From assembly GCA_050260775.1 (NCBI GenBank), contig JBLNCP010000032.1:38639-102638 (forward strand): a stretch of DNA of 64,000 bases. The letters are read 5' to 3'. Position numbers and translations under genes: made by a program. This stretch comes from CALABS01 sp050260775. Its GTDB lineage: Bacteria; Pseudomonadota; Alphaproteobacteria; Rhodospirillales; Magnetospirillaceae. The notes beneath the pieces are model-generated. The model was not told the origin of the DNA. It ran no database searches and was given only the letters and a program-made list of their open reading frames with translations. Numbering within the stretch: the first letter of the stretch is position 1; every line of letters starts with the position of its first letter. Shown piece by piece: positions 11,419-18,629 of the stretch.

Positions 11419-11796
11419 CTAACCGACCGGGAAGGCGATGGTCGTGAGGATCGCCAGCGCCTCGCGGCGGGAATCCAGGCGGGTGTGCTGGACCACCACC
11501 GGCACGTCGGATTCCAGCAGGCTGGCGTAGTCGGTGTCCCTGGGCACCGGCTCGGGATCGGTGAGGTCGTTGAAGCGCACGTGGCGGGTCCGCCGCGCCG
11601 GCACGGTGACCAGATAGGGGCCGGCGGGCTCGCGATCGGCGAAGAACACGGTGATCCTAACCTGGGCGTCACGGTCGCCGGCATTGAGGATGCACGCGGT
11701 CTCGTGGCTGGTGAGCGCCCGCCCTTCGCCGGTGCTCGACCCGGGGATGTACCCCTCGGGGATCGCCCAGATCAGCCGTCCGACCATCTCCGCCAT
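11419..11796 (-). CDS. Sensory rhodopsin transducer (ASRT) family protein
   Basis: The 125-residue soluble protein closely follows the Anabaena sensory rhodopsin transducer pattern: WAIPEGYIP near the start, SHETACILNAGD, PAGPYLVTVPARRTRHVRFND, DTDYASLLESDVPVVVQHTRLDSR and a hydrophobic end. In Anabaena the tetrameric beta-sandwich protein binds a sensory rhodopsin, and the wider family has been proposed to bind small ligands. No rhodopsin gene is in this window. GGGAGG spaced from ATG 11796 sets the start; an upstream in-frame codon adds 18 unrelated residues. The CDF gene follows by 6 bases. Confidence 0.87.
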   Translation of the reverse strand: MAEMVGRLIWAIPEGYIPGSSTGEGRALTSHETACILNAGDRDAQVRITVFFADREPAGPYLVTVPARRTRHVRFNDLTDPEPVPRDTDYASLLESDVPVVVQHTRLDSRREALAILTTIAFPVG

Positions 11797-11955
11797 CACT
11801 GCCTCCCTTGAATGGGAGTCGCAACGCTTGGGGGGGCGCTTTGTTGCCAAACGTCGTCCGCGCCGCTTCGGTGGTAGTTCGCGTGGCGCGTGCCCCTAAG
11901 GGGCCGCAGCCGCTGTTTCTGGCACGAGCGAGCCTCCCCGAGGAGGAACATTGGA

Positions 11956-12408
11956 ATGCCCGAGCGCTTCACGAAATCGGCGACCAGGAACGTGTTCTAC
12001 GGCGGCTCCGCCTTCTTCTTCGTCACCTTCGTCCTGCTGACCGCCCACAGCCACTACTACATGGTCACCAGCAGCACCGACGCGGCCGGCCTTACCGAGA
12101 GCGTGGCGCGCGGCAAGCGCGTGTGGGAACGGAATTCCTGCATCAACTGCCACACCATCCTCGGCGAGGGCGCCTATTTCGCCCCCGAACTGGGAAACGC
12201 CTGGGTGCGCTACGGCGGCCGCGAGGATCCCCAGGGCGCGCGCGAGGCACTGATCGCCTGGATCCGATCGCAGCCCAGCGGCGTCCAGGGACGCCGGCAG
12301 ATGCCGCAGTTCAATCTCACCGACCAGGAGCTCAACGACCTGGTCGATTTCTTCGAATGGACCAGCCGGATCAACACCCAGGGCTGGCCCCCGAACAAGG
12401 CCGGATGA
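11956..12408 (+). CDS. norC: Nitric oxide reductase cytochrome c subunit NorC
   Basis: NorC is the membrane-anchored cytochrome c that feeds electrons to NorB. The 150-residue protein has one helix (about 13-31) and heme site C62-x2-C65-H66 followed by TILGEGAYFAPELG, a NorC hallmark. GAGGAGG lies about 9 bases before ATG 11956; an earlier in-frame start would add 22 untypical residues. norB begins 10 bases later. I found no convincing FNR/NnrR box in the 159 bases upstream. Confidence 0.92.
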   Translation: MPERFTKSATRNVFYGGSAFFFVTFVLLTAHSHYYMVTSSTDAAGLTESVARGKRVWERNSCINCHTILGEGAYFAPELGNAWVRYGGREDPQGAREALIAWIRSQPSGVQGRRQMPQFNLTDQELNDLVDFFEWTSRINTQGWPPNKAG

Positions 12409-12418
12409 GGGGGAATTG

Positions 12419-13768
12419 ATGCTGCAATATCCCACGCAACGGATCGCCTACTGGTACTTCGCCGCCGCCATGGCGCTGTTCGCCGTCCAGCTGTTGATGG
12501 GAACGCTGGCGGGCACGATCTACGTCCTGCCCAACTTCCTGGCCGGAATCCTGCCGTTCAACATCGTGCGGATGATGCACACCAACGCCCTGCTGGTGTG
12601 GCTGCTGCTAGGGTTCTTCGGTTCGGCCTACTACCTGATCCCCGAGGAGGCCGAGCGCGACATCGAAAGCCCGATGCTGGCCTACGTGCAGCTCGTCATC
12701 CTGCTCGTCGGCGCCCTGGTGGCGGTCGGCGGCTACAGCCTGGGGATCCACGAGGGACGCGAGTTCCTCGAGCAGCCGCTGTGGATCAAGGCCGGCATCG
12801 TCGTCGCCGCGCTGATCTTCCTCTACAACATCAGCATGACGGTGGCGAAGGGCCGCCGCACCGCCGTCACCAACGTCCTGCTCCTGGGATTGTGGGGCAT
12901 CGCCATCTTCTTCCTGTTCTCGTTCTACAACCCCAGCAACCTGGCCCTCGACAAGCTGTACTGGTGGTGGGTCGTCCACATCTGGGTCGAGGGGGTGTGG
13001 GAACTGGTGCTGGCCGCCATCCTCGCCTACCTCGTCATCAAGCTGACCGGCGCCGACCGCGAGGTGGTCGAGAAGTGGCTTTACGCCATCGTCGGCCTCG
13101 CCCTGTTCTCCGGGATCCTGGGCACCGGCCACCACTACTACTGGATCGGCGCGCCGGGATACTGGCAGTGGGTGGGATCCATCTTCTCCACCTTCGAGGT
13201 CGCCCCCTTCTTCGCCATGGTCGTCTTCGCCTTCTCGATGGTGTGGCGCGAGCGGCGCGAGCATCCCAACAGCGCGGCGCTGCTGTGGGCCCTGGCGACG
13301 CCGGTGTTCGCCTTCTTCGGGGCGGGGGTCTGGGGCTTCCTGCACACCCTGTCCTTCATCAACTTCTACACCCACGGCACCCAGGTGACGGCGGCGCACG
13401 CCCACCTGTCGTTCTTCGGCGCCTACGTCATGATCAACCTGTCCATGATCACCTATGCGATGCCGTCGCTGCGCGGCCACACGCCGTTCAACCAGATCCT
13501 CAACATGTGGAGCTTCTGGATCATGACCTCGGCGATGGCGTTCATGACCTTCACGCTGACCTTCGCGGGCGTGGTCCAGGTCCACCTGCAGCGCGTCATG
13601 GGCATGAGCTACATGGAGGTCCAGGACCAGTTGGCGATGTTCTACTGGATGCGGCTGGGCGCCGGGCTGGCCGCGGCGATCGCGGCCGCCATCTTCATCT
13701 ATTCCATGTTCGGCCGTGTCCACGAGCAGGTGCCGCCCCGGGTCGCTCTGGAACGGCCGGCCGAGTAA
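12419..13768 (+). CDS. norB: Nitric oxide reductase catalytic subunit NorB
   Basis: NorB reduces 2 NO to N2O at a heme b3-FeB centre in the cytoplasmic membrane. The 449-residue protein has about twelve helices and heme-copper superfamily ligands in MHTNALLVW, VVHIWVEGVWEL, GTGHHYYWIG and HAHLSFFGAYVMI. The WVEGVWE glutamates fit cNOR rather than an oxygen reductase. ATG 12419 follows a GAGGGGGA purine tract; a TTG one codon earlier is possible. norQ and norD, usually next, are absent. Confidence 0.93.
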   Translation: MLQYPTQRIAYWYFAAAMALFAVQLLMGTLAGTIYVLPNFLAGILPFNIVRMMHTNALLVWLLLGFFGSAYYLIPEEAERDIESPMLAYVQLVILLVGALVAVGGYSLGIHEGREFLEQPLWIKAGIVVAALIFLYNISMTVAKGRRTAVTNVLLLGLWGIAIFFLFSFYNPSNLALDKLYWWWVVHIWVEGVWELVLAAILAYLVIKLTGADREVVEKWLYAIVGLALFSGILGTGHHYYWIGAPGYWQWVGSIFSTFEVAPFFAMVVFAFSMVWRERREHPNSAALLWALATPVFAFFGAGVWGFLHTLSFINFYTHGTQVTAAHAHLSFFGAYVMINLSMITYAMPSLRGHTPFNQILNMWSFWIMTSAMAFMTFTLTFAGVVQVHLQRVMGMSYMEVQDQLAMFYWMRLGAGLAAAIAAAIFIYSMFGRVHEQVPPRVALERPAE

Positions 13769-13779
13769 GGAGGATGCCC

Positions 13780-14454
13780 ATGCGCGGGATCAGCACGCTG
13801 GCACTGGCCCTTCTGGTGGCCCTGGGCGGTCCCGCCTGGGGGCAGGCGAACCTGCGGCCCGACGTGCAGCCCCGGGTGCCGGCGCAGCCGGGCCAGATCC
13901 CGCCGGCCGAAGACGTCGAGTTCCTGAAGACGGCGACGGCGATGAGCCGCGTCGAGATCCAGTTGGGTGAGATGTCGGCCAAGGCGTCATCGAAGGACGT
14001 CCAGCAGATCGGCCGGCGCATCGCCGACAACCAGCGCGCCATGGAGGGCGAGGTCGCGGCACTGGCCAAGCAGCGGGGGGTGGACCTCTCGCACGCCGAA
14101 CTGGCGGTTCCCGAAAAGGGAGGCCCGGGTGGCGCCGCCAGCGCGGTGACCTCGGCCCGGCATGCCTCGGGGGCGCAGGCGCAGCAGGCGGTGAAGAGGC
14201 TGTCCGGCCTGAGCGGGGACGAGTTCAACAAGGCCTTCATCGAGGAGCAACTGGCCCTCCACGACCGCCTGGTCGACCTTTACCAGACCGAGGCCTCGAA
14301 CACGCCGGATACCGGGCTGGCGAGCTTCGCCATCAAGGCGCTGGTGACGATCCAGCAGGACCGCGACGAATTGCGCCGCCTCGCCGGCGAGATGGGCATT
14401 GCCACCGGCCGCACCGGGCAGGCTCCGCAATACGGGGAGCAGAAGCGGCGATAG
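13780..14454 (+). CDS. DUF4142 domain-containing exported protein
   Basis: A 224-residue protein with a cleavable signal peptide (ending near WGQA) and a helical DUF4142 domain, a ferritin-like four-helix fold of unknown function, over about residues 40-205. AAGGAGG at 13767-13773 gives 6-base spacing to ATG 13780, so I prefer it to the ATG at 13774. The site overlaps the norB stop, so the gene is probably cotranscribed with norCB. A role in NO metabolism is not shown by sequence. Confidence 0.82.
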   Translation: MRGISTLALALLVALGGPAWGQANLRPDVQPRVPAQPGQIPPAEDVEFLKTATAMSRVEIQLGEMSAKASSKDVQQIGRRIADNQRAMEGEVAALAKQRGVDLSHAELAVPEKGGPGGAASAVTSARHASGAQAQQAVKRLSGLSGDEFNKAFIEEQLALHDRLVDLYQTEASNTPDTGLASFAIKALVTIQQDRDELRRLAGEMGIATGRTGQAPQYGEQKRR

Positions 14455-14459
14455 GTGGC

Positions 14460-14771
14460 TCAGCCCTCGAACATGATCGTCAGCAGTAGGCTGGAATCTT
14501 CTATGCCGCGCAGGGAATGCTCCGTGCCGCCGTCGAGGTAGACCCACTGGCCGGCGCCCAGTTCCATCGAGGTCTCGGGCAGGCCGAGAAGAACGCGGCC
14601 CTCAAGGCAATGCAGGGTGATGCGCCCTGCCACCCGGTGCGCGGCGATCCGGTCCCCCGCCTTGACGACCAGCCGGATCGCCTCGAACGAGGCGGTCTTG
14701 ACGATCGCCATCGTCTTGCCCTCCCCAGCGGCCCGCAAGTCGACGATTTCTCCCGGTTTCGCACCCGCCAT
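14460..14771 (-). CDS. Small cupin domain protein
   Basis: A 103-residue single-domain cupin: G-D-R-I-A-A-H-R-V-A-G-R-I-T-L-H-C-L-E-G motif 1, and a second motif around WVYLDGGTEHSLRG. Only some of the usual metal-binding histidines are kept, so catalysis is uncertain and a ligand-binding role is possible. AAGGG lies 8 bases before ATG 14771; an upstream GTG (14780) overlaps that site. It is convergent with the DUF4142 gene, 5 bases away. Confidence 0.75.
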   Translation of the reverse strand: MAGAKPGEIVDLRAAGEGKTMAIVKTASFEAIRLVVKAGDRIAAHRVAGRITLHCLEGRVLLGLPETSMELGAGQWVYLDGGTEHSLRGIEDSSLLLTIMFEG

Positions 14772-14863
14772 CGCTTTCACCCTTTCGAACCGATGTCCTC
14801 CAGGGGATGAACCGCGCGGGGTTTCGATTGTTCACTGGACGGGACACCATCGAGGGCGGCCCC

Positions 14864-15013
14864 GTGTACGATCAAGCCATGGCGCATATGGGCTGGGCGA
14901 TGGGCTGGGCGATGGCCGCCGCCGTCGCCTTCTGGCTGCTGGTGCTCGCCGCCCTCATCCTCGGCATCGCCGCGCTGGTCAAATACCTGCGCACGCCCAA
15001 GACCCGAGAGTGA
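14864..15013 (+). CDS. Small single-helix membrane protein
   Basis: About 49 residues with one long hydrophobic helix (AVAFWLLVLAALILGIAALV) and a basic tail ending YLRTPKTRE, preceded by a Met/Gly/Trp-rich stretch. GAGGGCGG precedes GTG 14864, but starts at ATG 14807 and ATG 14879 are also possible. I recognise no family with confidence; short proteins of this layout often fall in SHOCT-like or unknown groups. It stands alone between minus-strand genes. Confidence 0.5.
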   Translation: MYDQAMAHMGWAMGWAMAAAVAFWLLVLAALILGIAALVKYLRTPKTRE

Positions 15014-15017
15014 GCGT

Positions 15018-15725
15018 TCACTCAGCCCGGGCCGCCAGGGAGCTGCGCTGCCGCCCGGCCGCGTCGAAATTGCCCGGATCGAGCCAGCGTTCGAATTCGC
15101 TTCGCAAGGCCGGCCACTCGCCGTCGACGATGGAGAACCAGGCGGTGTCGCGGTTGCGGCCCTTGTAGACCACCGCCTGGCGGAACAGCCCCTCGTAGCG
15201 GAAGCCGAGGCGACGCGCGGCCGCCTGCGACGGCGCGTTGAGGCTGTCGCACTTCCATTCATAGCGGCGGTAGCCGAGCTCGTCGAAGGCGCGCCGCATC
15301 ATCAGGTACATGGCCTCGGTGGCGGCACGGGTACGCTGGAGCAAGGGCGAGAAATTGATGTGCCCGACCTCGATGACGCCGTTGCCCGCATCGATGCGCA
15401 GGTAGGAGGCCACCCCCACCGCCTGGCCGCCGTCGTGCGCGACGATGGCGTGGAACAGCGGATCGTCGGTCGTCGCCTTGGCCGCCAGCCAGGCCCGATA
15501 GGCATCGCGATCGGCGGGCGGCTCGTCGAAAAGATAGGTCCAGTTACGGCCGTCTTCGTCGCGCCGGTTGGCGTCGAACAGTGCGTCGGCATGTCGCGGG
15601 ACGTCGACCGGCTCGACCACGCAATAGCGCCCGACCATCGGTGTCCGGGGCGGCGGCGGCCGCCGCGTCCAGCCGGGGACCGGGCAGCCAATGGACTGGC
15701 CGAGGGCGTTCGTCCGGGTGCTCAC
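15018..15725 (-). CDS. GNAT family N-acetyltransferase (RimJ/RimL-like)
   Basis: A 235-residue cytoplasmic acetyltransferase. The GNAT fold spans about residues 30-200, with GVASYLRID, an EVGHINFSP strand, and EWKCDSLNAPSQAAARRLGFRYEGLFRQAVVYKGR cut by family-typical turns; the A-A-A-R-R-L-G-F helix is the RimJ/L acetyl-CoA-binding signature. GGGAGG lies 8 bases before GTG 15725, which is preferred to a TTG at 15755. The acyl acceptor is unknown; relatives modify ribosomal proteins or small amines. Confidence 0.82.
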   Translation of the reverse strand: MSTRTNALGQSIGCPVPGWTRRPPPPRTPMVGRYCVVEPVDVPRHADALFDANRRDEDGRNWTYLFDEPPADRDAYRAWLAAKATTDDPLFHAIVAHDGGQAVGVASYLRIDAGNGVIEVGHINFSPLLQRTRAATEAMYLMMRRAFDELGYRRYEWKCDSLNAPSQAAARRLGFRYEGLFRQAVVYKGRNRDTAWFSIVDGEWPALRSEFERWLDPGNFDAAGRQRSSLAARAE

Positions 15726-15821
15726 GTTCCGACCTCCCCGTAATGGATGGGCCAACGCCTATCACGGAAAGGCGCCGGCGCCTACTGGCGGGGCTTACAG
15801 GTCATTGGGGCCTCAGCCACG

Positions 15822-16460
15822 TTACTCATCGGCCTTGTAATGCGGCAGCGACCAGCCCCAGCGGATCGCCGCCGCCCGCACCAGGAAGGCGGCCAGGAAG
15901 GCAAGCACGGTCTGCAACTCGCGAGACAGGGCGGTCGCCTGCAGGCCCAGATAGGCCACGGCCCCCACCAAGGCGGCACTGGCGTAGATTTCCTTGTGGA
16001 AGATCAGCGGCTTTTCGCCACAGAGCACGTCACGGATCAAGCCGCCGAAACTGGCGGTCATGACGCCCATGAGCGCCGACACGACGACCGGAGCGCCCAG
16101 CGACAAAGCCTTCTGGGTGCCCGCGACCGCGAACATGGCCATTCCCACGGCGTCCAGCCACACCAACAATGTGAAGCGGGAATGCAGCGCCTTGGCCCAC
16201 CAGAACACGGAAACGGAGGCGAGGACGCAGGTGACCAGGAATGCCTGGTCCTGCACCCAGAAGACCGGCCTTACCCCCAGCACCAGGTCACGCAGGGTAC
16301 CGCCGCCGATGCCCGTCGCCGTGCCGATCACGATCAGGCCGATGGGATCCATCTGCCGCCGCGCCGCCTCCAGGGCGCCCGAGATGGCGAATACGGCTAC
16401 GCCGATCAAGTCCAGCAGCAGGATGATTCCGGCCAAGGTCTCGGGTTCTACGGGCAACAC
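15822..16460 (-). CDS. Trimeric intracellular cation channel (TRIC/UPF0126) family protein
   Basis: A 212-residue inner-membrane protein with seven helices built from two repeats. Each repeat carries the family glycine-rich turn: GIGGGTLRDLVLG in the first and ASFGGLIRDVLCGEKP in the second. Bacterial members form trimeric monovalent-cation channels; their physiological role is poorly known. The start is GTG 16460. It is oriented like its neighbours but has no close operon partner. Confidence 0.86.
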   Translation of the reverse strand: MLPVEPETLAGIILLLDLIGVAVFAISGALEAARRQMDPIGLIVIGTATGIGGGTLRDLVLGVRPVFWVQDQAFLVTCVLASVSVFWWAKALHSRFTLLVWLDAVGMAMFAVAGTQKALSLGAPVVVSALMGVMTASFGGLIRDVLCGEKPLIFHKEIYASAALVGAVAYLGLQATALSRELQTVLAFLAAFLVRAAAIRWGWSLPHYKADE

Positions 16461-16520
16461 GACGGAGCGCTCTCGTTGGGATTATGTGGCGGGGATCGCC
16501 CGCCCCTCGGCCGTGCCGGC

Positions 16521-16874
16521 CTATTTCAGTGTCTTGAGGAAGTCGATCGCGGCCTTGCGTTCGGCCTCGTCCTTAAGCAACAGGGCCATCTTGCTCTTCG
16601 CCGCGCCGCCGGTCTTGGCCGACAGGAAGGCGCTCGGGTTCTCCAGATAGCTCATCAGCGTCGGTTCGTCCCACACGACGCCCTTGCCAGCCAGGTCAGG
16701 CACCGTCGCCGCCTGACCGTACACCCCGAACAGGTTCGGACCGATCTTCTTGGCCCCGCCCTTCTCGAACGTATGGCAGGTCACGCACTTCTTCACGGCG
16801 GGGGCCTCCTGCGCCATGGCCGAGGAGGCGATGATGGCGGAGACCGCGATGGTAGTGATGGCGAAAGTCTTCAT
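16521..16874 (-). CDS. Class I c-type cytochrome, periplasmic
   Basis: A 117-residue protein with a cleavable signal peptide (cut after A21) and one heme site C30-V-T-C33-H34. The order VKKCVTCHTFEKGGAKKIGPNLFG fits small soluble cytochromes of the c2/c550 type; M96 in KSKMALLL is the likely sixth ligand. It could shuttle electrons to the caa3 oxidase or NorCB, but it stands alone. AGGGGG precedes ATG 16874, and an in-frame extension of 39 residues upstream is not signal-like. Confidence 0.87.
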   Translation of the reverse strand: MKTFAITTIAVSAIIASSAMAQEAPAVKKCVTCHTFEKGGAKKIGPNLFGVYGQAATVPDLAGKGVVWDEPTLMSYLENPSAFLSAKTGGAAKSKMALLLKDEAERKAAIDFLKTLK

Positions 16875-17076
16875 GCGAGCCCCCTTGTGTCGACCGGCCA
16901 AGCAGCCACGACGGTCAGCATAGCGACAAGGGCATGGGGAGGAAAGCTGTGGACATCGGGCAAAAACCACCCTTTGAGTGCCTCTTTGCACGTCCTGGCG
17001 TCGGCCCGCTCCCCCCGGCGCCGGTGGAAACGGCGCCGGGAAGGCTCAGGCTGGCGCTTGACGTCTTGCGCGACGC

Positions 17077-17712
17077 TCAGCCGAACTCCACCGCGATGGT
17101 CACGAAGTGCGCTGCCGCCCCGGCCAGCACACAGGCATGCCAGAGGGCGTTGTGGAAGCGCAAGCGCTCCATCAGGCAGAACGGCACGCCCAGGGTGTAG
17201 AGGCATCCGCCGACCACCAGCAGGGTAAAGGGGAGGGCACCGATGCTGTCCCGCGAAGGGCCCAACGCCCAAGCGATTGCCCATCCCATGCCGAGATAAA
17301 GGGTGACCGACACACGGTCAAAGCGGCGGGGGAACAGCAGCTTGATCAACGCGCCGGCCGCACACCCGCCGCCGACGGCCACCCCCATGGGCATGGCAAT
17401 CCTGTCGGGCAGGCGGAGCATGACGAAGGGGGCGTAGGTGGCGGCGATCATCACGAAGATCATGGCATGATCGACACACCGCAACCGATCCTTGATCGGC
17501 CCCGTGGCGAGATTGTAAGCGGCCGAGAGGCCCAGCGTTCCCACCAGGGCGACACCGTAGAAGCCAAGGGCCGCGGCTTCCGCGAAAGGGCGACCGAGAA
17601 GACGACTGAACAGCCAGCTGGCACCCGCCACGGCAAGGCCCACGCCAACCATGTGGACGACGGCGTCGGCTCGCTCTTCCTCGGGTGTGTACCTACAGCT
17701 CAACCGTACCAT
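17077..17712 (-). CDS. Hemolysin III family (PAQR) membrane protein
   Basis: A 211-residue seven-helix protein of the PAQR/hemolysin III group. The three conserved metal-site blocks are visible: the N-terminal E-R-A-D-A-V-V-H-M-V-G helix, LSAAYNL followed by RCVDHAMIF, and the C-terminal NALWHACVLAGAAAHF with paired histidines. The family probably acts as membrane hydrolases, and haemolysis is not established. ATG 17712 is preferred to a TTG at 17760; a perfect 6-base hairpin lies directly before it. Confidence 0.86.
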   Translation of the reverse strand: MVRLSCRYTPEEERADAVVHMVGVGLAVAGASWLFSRLLGRPFAEAAALGFYGVALVGTLGLSAAYNLATGPIKDRLRCVDHAMIFVMIAATYAPFVMLRLPDRIAMPMGVAVGGGCAAGALIKLLFPRRFDRVSVTLYLGMGWAIAWALGPSRDSIGALPFTLLVVGGCLYTLGVPFCLMERLRFHNALWHACVLAGAAAHFVTIAVEFG

Positions 17713-17765
17713 CCCGCCACGTTTTGGCGGGAAAGTGCGGTCTACGGGACGCTCCTCCAAGTCGG

Positions 17766-18023
17766 TCAGACGGCTGCTTCCGCCGGAATAAAGGCAGGCT
17801 GTGACAGGGCCACGGAAGCGATCGGTGTCCCTGACGTCCAGCTGCCGTAGAACCGCCGGTATATCCCGCGGTTCCCCATCAGCGAAATCATGATGCCTTC
17901 CATTCCGACGAAGGCCGGCACACTCCCCGTGATGACATTAACGCCCGACAGCACGAATTGGCCTCCGTCCGGGGCCTCGACGATCCAGCAGCCGCCGACG
18001 CGGCCGACCAATGACGAATACAT
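17766..18023 (-). CDS. Hypothetical protein, 85 residues
   Basis: I do not recognise this protein. It is small, with alternating hydrophobic and glycine-rich strands (GGCWIVEAPDGGQFVLSG and GIMISLMGNRGIYRRF), and no signal peptide or membrane helix. An AGGAAAG site sits 4 bases before ATG 18023, which supports translation. Base composition in this stretch is a little lower in G+C than the flanks. It is divergent from the next small gene. Confidence 0.45.
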   Translation of the reverse strand: MYSSLVGRVGGCWIVEAPDGGQFVLSGVNVITGSVPAFVGMEGIMISLMGNRGIYRRFYGSWTSGTPIASVALSQPAFIPAEAAV

Positions 18024-18223
18024 TCGCTTTCCTACCTTGTTCCACCTTGGATATGGGGGCGTTGGTCATTGGTCCGGCATGCGGATTGGTGCCATGCGCC
18101 TTGGCGTACCATGCTGGTCGGAATATCCCCTCGGGCGCGGATGATCGTTTGGCGTCCTCCCGGCCATGCCAATCTCTTCAACAGGTGGAGCCGTTTCTCC
18201 TCCGTTACTGTGATAGAACGCCA

Positions 18224-18478
18224 ATGGATACCCGCCTTATCTTGGAAGTCAGGCCCTATCGGCTGGTGGAAGGGCAATGCGGTTGCTACGCAGTGGTCGA
18301 AGTGCGTTGCGGCCAGGTCCTGGGTCTGGAATGCGACCACCCGCGCCATACAGCTGCGGACACGTCAGCGGGAATGGCCGACGTGATTGGCCGCAGGTGG
18401 ATGGACCGCGACAACGCGACCACTCTGTTCTGGCGCATGGTGGACGGCGAGGAGCACTACAGCGAGATGTTGTGGTGA
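18224..18478 (+). CDS. Hypothetical protein, 84 residues
   Basis: I do not recognise this protein. The sequence is polar and probably globular, with three cysteines in the first half, a VVEVRCGQVLGLE strand pair and a Trp-rich end (LFWRMVDGEEHYSEMLW). ATG 18224 is the first sensible start; the ribosome site is weak and the frame is open further upstream to 18011. It has no operon partner. Confidence 0.45.
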   Translation: MDTRLILEVRPYRLVEGQCGCYAVVEVRCGQVLGLECDHPRHTAADTSAGMADVIGRRWMDRDNATTLFWRMVDGEEHYSEMLW

Positions 18479-18629
18479 GGCGTAGACTCGGTATCCATTA
18501 CCGAAACCAGCTTTCGGCTTGGAGTATGACAGGACCGTGGGCGCATCGGCCGGCGGCCGAGCAGCGCACGCCCTTCCAACGGATGGGCCACGCGGCAATC
18601 CTCGCTTCCGTCCGTCGCCCGAAGAACCG

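Noticed and set aside
11797..11955. FNR/NnrR-type box or sigma-54 promoter before norC
   Set aside because: TTTGTTGCCAAA is symmetric but does not match TTGAY-N4-RTCAA spacing, and TGGCACGAGCGAGCC lacks the GC at the right distance for sigma-54.
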